Shown: positions 46,861-59,149 of the stretch, piece after piece
Layout of the letters: the number at the start of each line of letters is the position of its first letter
Position numbering within the stretch: the stretch's first letter is position 1
Assembly (NCBI GenBank): GCA_964036315.1
Contig: OZ038510.1
Span: forward strand, 79,348,349-79,412,348
Direction of reading: 5' to 3'
DNA from: Acanthosepion esculentum
Taxonomy: Eukaryota > Mollusca > Cephalopoda > Sepiida > Sepiidae
Length of the DNA: 64,000 bases
Notes under the pieces: generated by a model
What the model saw: the letters and a program-made list of their open reading frames with translations, nothing else
Database searches by the model: none
What the model was told of the DNA's origin: nothing
Position numbers and translations under genes: made by a program

Positions 46861-47009
46861 AATAAATTCTTTTATTCTAGCTGTTGTATTTTGGACAAAG
46901 GTTTGGTTCTTATAAAGAAAAAAAAAAGAAAGAAAGAAAAACAAAACCGGCCCACACCTTATAAGGAAAAATTGAATAAACAACAGGACATAAAAGAAGA
47001 AAATAATTA

Positions 47010-47640
47010 AATTAAATAAATAAAAACAAAATTAAAAAAAAACACTCCACGATAAATGTCATCAGGCAGATTCATTTTTTCCCCTCACAGGTTGACTAGT
47101 TCAAAAACTGATGATGTTACACAAACACACATGACAGCAAGCGAGATGAAACTCTTTTGTCATAACAAGAAAAGGAAATGAATCAGGTACAATGAATAAA
47201 GATCAGCCGCCATCTTGAAGAAACGTTTACAAAATATTTCAAGCTCACGTCCGTTCTGATACTTGTCTCCTTTCGCGCCCGATGACTGCATTCAGTCGAA
47301 TCCACTTAACCCGCGCTAGTCATTCAATTCCTACGTGTGGGCCCCTATCTTTTCTTCATTCATCAGTTGCTATTTTCATACAATTGAAACAGTTGCATCT
47401 GTTTTCTTTGTGTGTAACTGATCCTCCATTTTTTGAACAGCAAAATCACAACGAAAAAAAAACAAAAAACAGTTATTAATTGAAGAATGACATGACGAAT
47501 CTAAATAGCTGTGAAGTCGTCTTTAAATAGGGGCCAAACTAAAGAAGTGTATGAAGAATACAAAAAGGAGATCATATGAAGAGGTAATACGCTATAGTTA
47601 GAGATGAATTGGTGGGCAGAAAGGATACGACACTTCCGGT
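47010..47640. other. Intergenic, nothing recognised
   Basis: No supported feature. Confidence 0.3.
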
Positions 47641-47644
47641 AAAA

Positions 47645-48065
47645 AAATAGACCTGTCATATGTCCCATAACTGTTGGTATATTTAGTGTATAAAATATGC
47701 AGATGCAACACAACTAGTACAGGACATTGTTCATTGTAAGTGACATTATCATTCAAATGGAACTTTTTTTAAAAGTATTTTATATAAGAGCAATATTTGG
47801 CAGTTTTAATCAACATTGATTTTATACTGTATCTGTCCCATAATGGTTGGTACATTTAGTGTATGAAATGTGTATGCAAATGGAACAGTTATTATGGGAC
47901 AGAAGTTGTATTATATAAACAATAATAGACTACCTCGGTTCCATAAAATTTAGTACATTTACTGTATGAAATGTGTAGGCAAATGGGACAATTCTTATGG
48001 GACAGATATAGTATTATATAAATAATAATAGACTACTTCTATCCCATAATGGTTGGTACATTTAC
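47645..48065. repeat. About 105-bp tandem repeat, four diverged copies
   Basis: CTGTCCCATAATGGTTGGTA with TTTAGTGTATGAAATGTG occurs at about 47660, 47836, 47940 and 48040. Each unit ends with an inverted copy of its own start (TTATGGGACAGA). Confidence 0.8.
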
Positions 48066-48246
48066 ATGATAAACTTTTATAATTAAAAAAAAAAAATGCT
48101 ACGCCACTTCATGACGGAGGGAATCATATCTTTCCAGAGATTACTTTTCTTCATTATCTGTGAATTGCCAATGAGTTTTCTTGGCAAACATAGTGGAGTT
48201 GTGTCTGCTGTCTTCTCTACAGTTTTGGAATTCAAGACTGATTGAT

Positions 48247-48440
48247 TGATTTGCGTTTTACGGCTTATCAACCCATTGCGGGTTATTTAAATCCAGAAAA
48301 TATTTTTAGATTCTAAGATTTTTTTGTGGGATGGTAATAGTTTAGTGATCCAAATTTTACTAATTAGCCTATAGCTGGAGTGAGAAATAGGTGATTCATA
48401 CCTAATCTGAATTAGATGAACAAACAAGAATTTATAAGTT
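48247..48440 (-). mobile_element. SINE, 3' part
   Basis: The minus strand ends in AATCAATCAATCAG, preceded by AATAACCCGCAATGGGTTGA. Same 3' half as 48570-48840. Confidence 0.65.
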
Positions 48441-48569
48441 GAACATAAATGGGTGATCAATTCTATATTACGATCAATATATAAACTGATCCCTCACTTT
48501 GTGACCACCGTAGTTTCTATACATTCATATTCCAGAGAATGTAAAAACTGTGTAGTTAATCAGTATTTC

Positions 48570-48840
48570 ATTGATTGGTTCGTTTTTTACGGCTCTTTTG
48601 AAGGAAAATATTTTTAGATTGTAAGAATATTGTTTTAGGGATAATAACAATTTAGTAATACAAGTCTTACTAATTAACCCATAGTTGCGAAGAGAAGAGG
48701 TGGATTCATGCCTTCCTCAAGGGCATTTGCGCGTAAGTGAATATAACGAATCCAACTGGAATTGGAACGCGGCTCTCCGATGAAAAATTTCGAGCTGTTA
48801 TCCATTCTGCTACTCCTGCCACGGTTAACATTGACTGGGG
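48570..48840 (-). mobile_element. tRNA-derived SINE, most complete copy
   Basis: The minus strand starts GGCAGGAGTAGCAGAATGGA (A box TAGCAGAATGG). It then has CCGCGTTCCAATTCCAGTTG (B box), TTATATTCACTTACGCGCAA, CCTTGAGGAAGGCATGAATC and the shared tail with AATCAATG. About 270 bp, Pol III transcribed by family knowledge, mobilised in trans by a LINE. Confidence 0.75.
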
Positions 48841-49018
48841 ACGGGGAGCAGCTACTGATACAAACAAGCACTTATTCCTCTAGTTTCTTACAAATATTTT
48901 TTCATTGTTAATTAGCATTGTGGGATATTTTTAATTGTTGCAGTTTTTGACATGTCCTCCCACAAAAATTTGTATTGGTTAGGACTTCACAGAGAAATTG
49001 CGTTATTATGGTATCACA

Positions 49019-49021
49019 AGA

Positions 49022-49052
<31 letters not shown>

Positions 49053-49096
49053 CTTCTTCTTCTTCTTCTTCTTCTTCTTCTTCTTCTTCTTCTTCT
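49019..49096. repeat. (TTC)n microsatellite
   Basis: About 25 TTC repeats: a homopurine/homopyrimidine tract. The minus open frame reads poly-Arg, a low-complexity artefact. Confidence 0.97.
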
Positions 49097-49299
49097 ATGT
49101 GCTGCGTTCAAGCCGGTAGTTTTGGAATTTAAATGAATTCTTCTAATACACTGGCTGCCATTCAAGGCTAGATAATGTGTCCTGTTACTCTTGCCATTCG
49201 AATAATCGAGGTGTGGTACGCTTATTAATAGTTGGAATATTAATGTTTGTCTTGGCTGTATATTGATTGCATATTATATTCCGAGTTCTCCTCCCCCTC

Positions 49300-49420
49300 T
49301 TCTTCTTCTTGACTATATATTGGTTGTATATTATTATTATTATTATTATTATGATCTTCTTCTTCTTCTTCTTCTTCTTCTTCTTCTTCTTCTTCTTCTT
49401 CTTCTTCTTCTTCTTCTTTA
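49300..49420. repeat. (TTA)n(TTC)n microsatellite
   Basis: Seven TTA units then about 22 TTC units. The flanks TTGACTATATATTGGTTGTA and TATATTAGTTGTATATTC are similar to each other. Confidence 0.95.
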
Positions 49421-49499
49421 TATTAGTTGTATATTCTATTCCGAGTTTGCCGAAAATTTAATAATGGCAAACAATATGCATAATGAATGTTTTTTTTAA

Positions 49500-49557
49500 T
49501 CACTTCATCCCGAGCAAGGTGATAATGCCACTAAGACGCAAAGGACTTCTGGAATTG
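49500..49557 (-). mobile_element. LINE family 1 extreme 3' end
   Basis: The minus strand has AGTGGCATTATCACCTTGCT, then CGGGATGAAGTG, matching the tails at 1-40 and 59500-59545. Confidence 0.5.
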
Positions 49558-49639
49558 AAAGAGAATGAAAAGAATTGAAAGAGAATGAAAAATACATATC
49601 TCATCCGGATACTTTTTATTGAGTCCTGTATTCGGAGCA

Positions 49640-50060
49640 AGTAACAAATTTTATTTATCTGTCGCATGTAGTCTGTTGCTTCTGCTGTATATTTAGAGAT
49701 CCTTGATAAAATCCAAAGAAAATTTTCTAATGTTATTAGTCCTGACCTGGCATCTCGGCTTCAGTCACTTTCCCACCGTCGTAACGTAGCTTTCCTTTGC
49801 TTTTTCTATAAATACTTTCATGGTAATTGTTCTGATGAGCTATCCTCTTTGGTACCTAGACTTTATGAATTTAAGTGCAGTACTAGATTGGCAGCTAGGT
49901 CTCATTTTGCGGTTGAAATGGCTAAATATAACCGTAAATTCTATGTTAAAGTTTCTTCTCTCGCACTTCTCGTTTGTGGAACTCCCTTCTGGCTTCTTCT
50001 TCCCAATCAACTCTAATATTCAAAAATTTAAATGCAATGTGAATCTTTGAATTTCTGAGA
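49640..50060 (+). mobile_element. LINE family 1 C-terminal fragment
   Basis: Coding blocks CCIFRDP, HRRNVAFLCFFYKYFHGNCS, DELSSLVPRLYEFKCSTRLA, ARSHFAVEMAKYNRKFYVK, FKCNVN in more than one frame. Best preserved 3' tail of this family here. 5'-truncated. Confidence 0.75.
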
Positions 50061-50159
50061 TAAGGATCAATCAAAACATGCGTAACAGCAGCAGCAGCAG
50101 CAAGTTAAGCAGCAATCAGGTTAGGTTTAAGGCTCCAAGTTCACTACAAGTGTCTTACA

Positions 50160-50240
50160 GGACAATGGCTTAGTAGATAAAAACGTTGGTTTGTGAAAAT
50201 GGTGCAACGTGTCGTTGCACTCAGTGGAAACGGGTGAGCA
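50160..50240 (+). mobile_element. Possible tRNA-derived SINE head
   Basis: ACAATGGCTTAGTAGATAAA has an A-box-like TGGCTTAGTAG. The expected B box is degenerate. Confidence 0.4.
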
Positions 50241-51290
50241 ATAACTGAACAGCACAAAATGACAAAAAATAACTAGACGATATCTCTTGAGCAGTGGAAT
50301 AGGAACAGTCTATTCCCGTAGATTAAATAAAGTGTTCAGTTTAGATTCTCTCTAGGTTACCTACATCGATATACACCTGAGGAAATCCAGAGGGCATAAT
50401 AGCCGAAACGTAGTTTTAACAACAACAACAAAGATGTTGACAATAGCCGGAATATGAATAATGTAAGCAATGTCAATCGTTATCTTCTGTCTTTTTTAAT
50501 TGCTCACAGTCACCCCTTGCGTCTTTATGGCTTTATCACTTGGGGTGAAATGAGTAAAAAAAAACAAACAAAATTACCCCCCCCCCCTCCACCAGTTTGC
50601 AATCATGTCACGCTGAGACACCGATACTCGTCCGATCACCGACATTGTTCATCTGAGTTTAAACATGGAACCAAGGAACTTTATCTTTTCTATCCTATTC
50701 ATCCACTTAAACTAACCTTTATCTTGAGTTCTTCTTGTGTACAGAACGGTGATCGGAAATGAGACAAGACAAAATCAATGAATTGTTGTCATTGTGTCGA
50801 TTGGCCCTGGTAGTCAACGAATCAAACATGTAAAATCAGCAAATAGCTTTTGTCTCAGTTAATGAAATAATTAACCCCCGACATTTAAATAAGCGCCAAA
50901 CATCGACTATATAGTTAGTATTTCTTTGGGCAGTGTAAGTCAATACACTATGACGGACCTCAGTGCAGTCTGTGCTTTGCTGGTAGATTGCAGCGAAACT
51001 GCCGAAAGCAGTGAGTATCGAATGAACTAATTTGATTGATGCCATGATTTGTTTATTCGGTAGGGGCGGCAAAGATATGTGGATGTCGTTTTAAGAGAAG
51101 TACGGAATCGTGTAGCGCTGGCAATAGAGGACAAACTAAAATGAAATACGAACTGTTCAATATAATATAGTTTTCTCAAAATATCATTTGAGGTTGTTTA
51201 ATGAATAGGAAACTAAGTCTGTGAGAGGCAATGCAAAAGATATCCAAGATCTTTCGACAAATCTTAACCTCGTTGTCTGTAATTGAATGA
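50241..51290. other. Intergenic, nothing firm
   Basis: 50377-50410 contains CTGAGGA and GAAACG, but no stem I or III forms. No coding signal. Confidence 0.3.
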
Positions 51291-51293
51291 AAT

Positions 51294-51340
51294 CTTCTTC
51301 TTCTTCTTCTTCTTCTTCTTCTTCTTCTTCTTCTTCTTCT
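51294..51340. repeat. (TTC)n microsatellite
   Basis: About 15 TTC units. Confidence 0.95.
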
Positions 51341-51357
51341 GCGTTGTACCTTATTAC

Positions 51358-52010
51358 TTCAGAACGTAGGCGATAACAGCTCTTCACAACGTCCTATTAT
51401 TTTAAGCATTTTGTTATTCAGTGAGAGTGCAACACTCTCTCTTTCTTTCTCACTCAATGAGAGATAGAGTGATGGAGATGGGAGAGAAATGAAAGGGAAT
51501 GAGAGAGAGAAAAAGAAAGAGTGAGATAGATAGATAGATAGATAGATAGGAGGGGGTTGGAGAGGTGTGGACCACACCAAGTGACACTATCAGAGTTGGT
51601 AGTACAAAGATTTTTGTATAGTTTTTCGGATAGACACAATAGTTTTTCTTTTTGCTGCTTTTTCTTTTATTGTGCAAGTGTCGCTTCAGAACATAGGAGG
51701 TCATGATTCTCCAAAATTTCCTATTGTTTGTAGCGCTTTTTATTATTTCTTCCACTTTTCTGTCATCCATCCTTAGACAAGCGTCTTAGGTATGTTACTC
51801 GGTGTTCTCCACTGTACCGCTTATATCATTATGTCCTGTGAGTGTCAGATTCTCGAAGCCCACTTTCCTCATTATGATTCCTAGAAATTTCAACTCTTTC
51901 TTTATAATTCGAAATATAAGTTCTCTTTTCGTTTCCATTCTCCTTAAATCTTCCTTTATAATCAAACGAGAAAGGCCGAAAAGAAAAATGTAGTGATAAA
52001 AACAATAAAG
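51358..52010 (-). mobile_element. LINE family 2 C-terminus, terminal block twice
   Basis: Minus 51690-52010 encodes ELIFRIIKKELKFLGIIMRK and VGFENLTLTGH plus a decayed terminal block. A second terminal block lies at 51358-51420, separated by a (GATA)n-containing spacer (about 51525-51549). This is the third locus where the family-2 end block is repeated. Confidence 0.65.
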
Positions 52011-52120
52011 ATGAGGACAATATTCCAAATATATATAGTGTAAATAATAATCACTCTTCACCCGAGAAATTAAGACAGAAATGTACTAGAAAGACGCCCT
52101 GTATTTTTCAAAATTCTTAG

Positions 52121-53752
52121 TTACATCTACCGGCATGTGTAATTGAGTAATTATTGATTGTAATTGATACATCTACCGGCTTGTGTAATTGAGTAATTAT
52201 TGATTGTAATTGTTACATCTATTGGCTTGTGTAATTGAGTAATTATTGATTGTAATTGTTACATCTACCGGCTTGTGTAATTGAGTAATTATTGATTGTA
52301 ATTGTTACATCTACCGGCTTGTGTAATTCAGTAATTGTTGATTGTAATTGTTACATCTATTGGCTTGTGTAATTGAGTAATTATTGATTGTAATTGTTAC
52401 ATCTATTGGCTTGTGTAATTGAGTAATTGTTGATTGTAATTGTTACATCTATTGGCTTGTGTAATTGAGTAATTATTGATTGTAATTGTTACATCTATTG
52501 GCTTGTGTAATTCAGTAATTATTGATTGTAATTGTTACATCTATTGGCTTGTGTAATTCAGTAATTATTGATTGTAATTGTTACATCTATTGGCTTGTGT
52601 AATTGAGTAATTATTGATTGTAATTGTTACATCTATTGGCTTGTGTAATTGAGTAATTATTGATTGTAATTGTTACATCTATTGGCTTGTGTAATTGAGT
52701 AATTATTGATTGTAATTGTTACATCTATTGGCTTGTGTAATTGAGTAATTATTGATTGTAATTGTTACATCTATTGGCTTGTGTAATTGAGTAATTATTG
52801 ATTGTAATTGTTACATCTATTGGCTTGTGTAATTGAGTAATTATTGATTGTAATTGTTACATCTATTGGCTTGTGTAATTGAGTAATTATTGATTGTAAT
52901 TGTTACATCTATTGGCTTGTGTAATTGAGTAATTATTGATTGTAATTGTTACATCTATTGGCTTGTGTAATTGAGTAATTATTGATTGTAATGGTTACAT
53001 CTATTGGCTTGTGTAATTGAGTAATTATTGATTGTAATTGTTACATCTATTGGCTTGTGTAATTCAGTAATTATTGATTGTAATTGTTACATTTATTGGC
53101 TTGTGTAATTGAGTAATTATTGATTGTAATTGTTACAGCTATTGGCTTGTGTAATTGAGTAATTATTGATTGTAATTGTTACATCTATTGGCTTGTGTAA
53201 TTGAGTAATTATTGATTGTAATTGTTACATCTATTGGCTTTTATAATTTAGTAATTATTGATTGTAATTGTTACATCTATTGGCTTGTGTAATTGAGTAA
53301 TTATTGATTGTAATTGTTACATCTTTTGAGTTGAGTAATTATTGATTGTAATTGTTACATCTATTGGCTTGTGTAATTGAGTAATTATTGATTGTAATTG
53401 TTACATCTATTGGCTTGTGTAATTGAGTAATTATTGATTGTAATTGTTACATCTATTGGCTTGTGTAATTGAGTAATTATTGATTGTAATTGTTACATCT
53501 ATTGGCTTGTGTAATTGAGTATTTATTGATTGTAATTGTTACATCTATTGGCTTGTGTAATTGAATAACTATTGATTGTAATTGTTACATCTATTGGCTA
53601 GTGCAATTCAGTAATTATTGATTGTAATTGTTACATCTACCGGCTTGTGTAATTGAGTAATTATTGATTGTAATTGTTACATCTATTGGCTTGTGTAATT
53701 GAGTAATTATAGATTGCAATTGTTACATCTATTGGCTTGTGTAATTGAGTAA
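52121..53752. repeat. 46-bp satellite array, about 35 copies
   Basis: Unit TTACATCTATTGGCTTGTGT + AATTGAGTAATTATTGATTG + TAATTG. Units near both edges carry CTACCGG instead of CTATTGG, as expected from CpG loss in the interior. One shortened unit near 53325. Confidence 0.97.
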
Positions 53753-53883
53753 ATCCCTTAGGACTTCATCAAACTAGGTTTGCTTATGTTGGGCAGTAGC
53801 TGAACACCCCCACAAGATGGACTGGTCTAAGTCTATTTAAACAACAATCTCTCTTACTGAGCGAGTCGAGTTACCGATTACAG

Positions 53884-54118
53884 TTAACTCTGCTTGTCGA
53901 CTCTCTGCCTTCGGGCGGAAAAGAACTCAGACGAGGCTGTACTTACGGGCAGTCTCGACTCGGAAGGCAGATATCCACCCGACCCCGTGTATGTGGGGTC
54001 TACGGGCGATTTTTGCCCGAGCATACGCGCTCGGAATAGCCCTACGTTTAAACCGGCCTTGTACCAAATCCCGCTTTGTGGGGAGATCTTGGCTAAATAC
54101 CAAGGAGTTAACAATTAA
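53884..54118 (-). repeat. GC-rich hairpin repeat, dispersed inverted copy
   Basis: On the minus strand it follows the 242-bp repeat of 40.9-41.6 kb: GGTACAAGGCCGGTTTAAAC, CCGAGCG-CGTA-TGCTCGG, GACCCC-ACATACAC-GGGGTC and CCGCCCGAAGGCAGAGAG. Hairpins conserved. Confidence 0.8.
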
Positions 54119-54590
54119 CTCTTTATTACATTAGTCTGTGTACTCAAATGTGTACTTTATTATTCTCCGGAATAAACTGTCTCTTATTTTCTATATATGT
54201 TTCAGCCTTTCTTATTCACGACACAACAATTTACGTTGATGTCACTATACATGCGTACGAACGAGAGACGCTGGGAATTGTAAATTTAGAAAATAAATTT
54301 ATTCTACGTGTTTTGGGCATAAAATCTAACCAATTTAAACTAAATTCTTTTTGTTTTGTCTGTTTCAGTCATCTTTGTTATGAAATATCTCACATTGTGA
54401 TGATAAGATCTGTCAAGAACAGTGAATCGTTGTAAGAACCTGGACAAAAATTTACTGTGGCTGAACTAGCGATTAAAGTACTTTCTAAACATTTTCGTCT
54501 TAGTAAATTGCTTTCTCTCTCTTTATATATATATATATATATGATGGACTCTCCCGTCGGTTTCAACGTATGCGGTTCCGACAACTGTGC
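54119..54590. other. Intergenic and LINE 3' tail
   Basis: 54523-54590 holds a short (TA)n followed by the LINE 3' terminal sequence (plus ATGGACTCTCCCGTCGGTTT). A similar sequence ends at 6073-6105. Rest unassigned. Confidence 0.45.
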
Positions 54591-56240
<1,650 letters not shown>

Positions 56241-56695
56241 AAAATAGGCAGCATATATATATATTTACTTAGTTCATATCATATAAACTGAAAAACACTT
56301 ATAAAAAAATACGTGGATTTACCAAATTACAAAATACATAAAAAATTCTCACTTTAAATATTTAAAATTTAGCGTCGTGATTTGCACGCTCCAACACCAT
56401 ATAACCGTTAACAAATAGCTCATTCTTAAAAACATCTTTCGGTTGGATAAACACATTTAATTCGTCTCCCAGTTTTGATTCTGATGGAAAATAAAGCCTG
56501 ATGATGAATTGCGCGAAGCATTCGAAAGTACTAGCTGAAATAAAAAAAATACACCATATCCATTTTATATATGAGGATCTCATCATTCGGAGGATTATCA
56601 GTAGTATAATGCTTATGTTTATGTCTACTAGCGAAGTGATTTCGCCAATAATCGCATTCATGTTACTGATTGATTCAACCTATGATTGACTCTTT
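56241..56695. other. Intergenic, nothing recognised
   Basis: Two opposing short open frames (56362-56661 minus, 56501-56689 plus) without family resemblance. Confidence 0.3.
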
Positions 56696-56698
56696 CTA

Positions 56699-56773
56699 AT
56701 ATATATATATATATATATATGTATTATATATATATATATTATATAATATATACATATTATATAATATATATAT

Positions 56774-56830
<57 letters not shown>
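56699..56830. repeat. (TA)n microsatellite
   Basis: TA tract with periodic ATTATATAAT interruptions. Confidence 0.95.
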
Positions 56831-56833
<3 letters not shown>

Positions 56834-57498
56834 TGGTTCGATTCGGACGGTTCGGTTCGGATCGGCATCCGTCCGTCTCGGGAGACGATGGTGTAGCGCG
56901 TGTCGATATCTTGCGACGTCGCTGGAGTGTCCTCTACAGTGCGCTGTGAGCCTGGGCGGGATGTATGGAGAACTAGGGCTGCCCGGACGTCTAGTTTTCC
57001 CCTCTCGGCCTTACTAGTAGAATCCAAAGGAAAGGATGAACCAATGCAGTTTGGTACCAGCGCGGCTGCAGCAGTTGCCGGAAGGTAGCACAGTGTGACG
57101 CCCATCCGCCTTCGCGGCTCCACTCCGGATTTGTGTAGGTTTTACTCCTTAGCCTTTCCTTCTCCCGAAGATTTCCACAAGGCAGTGAAGCTATTTAACC
57201 CATAGCTGGGATTTGGTTCATGGGCACCAGGGCGTGTCCACACACCGGTGGGCCTGCATACCGCATGTTAACGGGGAACAAAACTCCTCCCCCGTCTCCT
57301 GTAGTTTAGCCCGAGTCCGCAAGGTGCTCGGTTGCCATGTGTCACCACGAGGAGGCACTACATAGGGTTTGCTGATGGAGAGGCTATATACTGGCAGGGG
57401 AAGACTTACGCACTCGGCTCTCCTTTTCTCATTGCTGGTAGCGGCGGTAACTGAAAGCGAGAAGCGACAAGCACTACCACCACACTAGACGCATCAGC

Positions 57499-57500
<2 letters not shown>
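56831..57500. other. GC-richer dispersed sequence of unknown type
   Basis: Sharp GC rise immediately right of a TA tract. Contains TTTAACCCATAGCTGGG, also found in the SINE bodies at 46.7 and 48.7 kb. No open frame that I recognise. Could be a decayed retroelement UTR or a composite SINE. Confidence 0.35.

Positions 57501-57501
<1 letters not shown>

Positions 57502-57563
<62 letters not shown>
57502..57563. repeat. (CA)n microsatellite
   Basis: About 31 CA repeats. Confidence 0.97.
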
Positions 57564-57568
<5 letters not shown>

Positions 57569-57635
57569 TTATACATAATATAATATATATTTTATATATA
57601 TTATTTATATGTTAAAATATGTGTAGCACTTATTG

Positions 57636-57679
57636 GTTTGTCTGACGATCGCAAGGGCGTAAAACTCAAGGTCACAAAC
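57636..57679 (+). ncRNA. Hammerhead ribozyme fold with G12A core change
   Basis: Stem I GTTTGT (57636-57641)/ACAAAC (57674-57679), 6 bp perfect. Core CTGACGA (57642-57648). Stem II TCGC-AAGG-GCGT (CGC/GCG, T-T next to core). AAAA at 57661-57664 where GAAA is expected. Stem III ACT/GGT. Cleavage C at 57673. All helices form. Loss of G12, the general base in the known mechanism, predicts an inactive relic. Confidence 0.7.
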
Positions 57680-57687
57680 ATCAATCC

Positions 57688-57729
<42 letters not shown>

Positions 57730-57757
57730 ATATATATATATATATATATATATAATC
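57688..57757. repeat. (ATCT)n(TA)n microsatellite
   Basis: About nine ATCT units then about 14 TA units. Confidence 0.95.
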
Positions 57758-57785
57758 ATTTATTTAAATATTATAACATAAATAT

Positions 57786-57930
57786 GTCATAAAATCACTA
57801 CAAAAATAGCCATTTCGTTTCGACACATCCAGTGTCTTATCAAGTGATTTGATAAGATGTGTCGAAACGAAATGGCTATTTTTGTAGTGATTTTATGACA
57901 TATTTATGTTATAATATTTAAATAAATGAT
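57786..57930. mobile_element. Foldback element with hammerhead arms
   Basis: Inverted arms 57758-57843 and 57851-57930 (AAAATCACTACAAAAATAGC versus GCTATTTTTGTAGTGATTTT). The right arm lacks part of stem II. The plus-strand tail carries GTATTGAGCACTCTTTA at 57948-57964, then (TA)n at 58022-58066: the same order as in copies A, C and D. Confidence 0.8.
57792..57850 (-). ncRNA. Hammerhead ribozyme with paired C3U/G8A core change
   Basis: Minus: stem I AAATCAC (57850-57844)/GTGATTT (57798-57792), 7 bp. Core TTGATAA (57843-57837). Stem II GACAC (57836-57832)-TGGAT-GTGTC (57826-57822). GAAA (57821-57818). Stem III ACGAAA/TTTTGT with one G-T (57818-57813 with 57805-57800). Cleavage GTA (A at 57799). 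Positions 3 and 8 are both changed so that they can still pair (U-A for C-G). Confidence 0.72.
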
Positions 57931-58021
57931 TATATCTGCTCTACTCTGTATTGAGCACTCTTTAAAGAATAATAATTGTTGGTTATTCGAATTTACTCCG
58001 TATATACCAATCCCACAGTTG

Positions 58022-58066
<45 letters not shown>
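58022..58066. repeat. (TA)n microsatellite
   Basis: About 22 TA repeats. Confidence 0.97.
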
Positions 58067-58067
<1 letters not shown>

Positions 58068-58177
58068 AAAGATGAGAACGAATAGCGTACAATTCCAACG
58101 CTCGTAACATTTAATTTAAAAGAGGGCTCAATACAAAGTAGATCAATATTCTTTATTTACATCGAAAAACAAGTCAA

Positions 58178-58236
58178 AATCGCTACACAGTTGCAGTCGT
58201 GTTTCGATGCGTATCAACGCATCTCATCAGGCGATT
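58178..58236 (-). ncRNA. Canonical type-I hammerhead ribozyme
   Basis: A self-cleaving RNA fold, on the minus strand. Stem I AATCGC (58236-58231) pairs with GCGATT (58183-58178). Core CTGATGA (58230-58224). Stem II GATGCGT (58223-58217)/ACGCATC (58212-58206), 7 bp, loop TGAT. GAAA (58205-58202). Stem III ACAC (58202-58199)/GTGT (58188-58185), loop of 10. Cleavage expected after A58184 in GTA. Every invariant position of the hammerhead core is present, including the G-C at the base of stem II. Stem I is open, so type I, the class known from PLEs and retrozyme-like elements. The downstream box GTATTGAGCCCTCTTTTA lies at 58134-58117, then (TA)n. Confidence 0.9.
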
Positions 58237-58399
58237 GTAAATTATTGGCGTGTAAACGATTTATTCAGATTTAAAAGCAAAATACAGCCTCTTTTTACGA
58301 AAAAAGAAAAAAGGAAACGTGGTGGGGGTTATAAGCTTTGTGAGATTTACTCAGATTAACCAATTAAATATGATGTACGTTAAATTTAAACTAAAAGAA

Positions 58400-59140
58400 G
58401 AAGCAATAAGTTACCAAATAATCCATTTCATTACTAAATCCCTCACAGATCATTAAATCTTTCAATAAATTACCATATTATTATAAAATTCTTCAAATCC
58501 CACACAGATTGCAAAATGTTTCAATAAATTACCTAATAATCCATTGTATTGTCAAATCTCTCAAAACTCTCACAGATTGTAAAATATTTCAATAAGTTAA
58601 CTAATTATCAATTTTATTACCAAATCGCACGCATATAATCAAATCTTTCAATAAATTACCTAATAATCCGTTGTACTACCAAATCCATCAAATCTCTCAC
58701 AGATTGTAAAATGTTTTAATAAATTACCTAATAATCCATTTTCTTGGCAAATCCGTTAAATCTCTCAAAGTTTATCAAATCTTTCAATAAATTACCTAAT
58801 AATCCGTTGTACTACCAAATCCATCAAATCACTCACAGATTGTAAAATGTTTTAATAAATTACCTAATAATCCATTTTATTGGCAAATCCGTTAAATCTC
58901 TCAAAGTTTATCAAATCTTTCAATAAATTACCTTATAATCCTTCTTATCAAAACCGTCAAATCTCTAACAGATCATCAAATGTTTCAATAACTTACCTAA
59001 TTTTATTATCAAACCCCTCACAGATTTTAAAATATTTCAATAAATTACCTCGTAATCCATGTTATTACCAAATCCCTCATAGATTGTCCAATCTTTCAAT
59101 AAATTATCTAATAATATATTTATTACCGAACCTCATATAT
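58400..59140. repeat. Diverged tandem repeat, period about 65-75 bp
   Basis: AATAAATTACCTAATAATCC, ACCAAATCCATCAAATC, CTCACAGATTGTAAAATG repeated about ten times with indels. Confidence 0.8.
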
Positions 59141-59149
59141 TGAAAACAA

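Noticed and set aside
48908..49165. Poly-arginine protein
   Set aside because: Antisense of (TTC)n; low complexity.
50377..50412. CTGAGGA...GAAACGTAG as a hammerhead
   Set aside because: Stem III has no loop and stem I does not pair.
52121..53752. CRISPR-like regular repeats
   Set aside because: Units are directly adjacent without unique spacers, and the context is a eukaryotic genome.
54148..54435. 95-codon frame as a gene
   Set aside because: No family resemblance, and it lies in repeat-flanked DNA.
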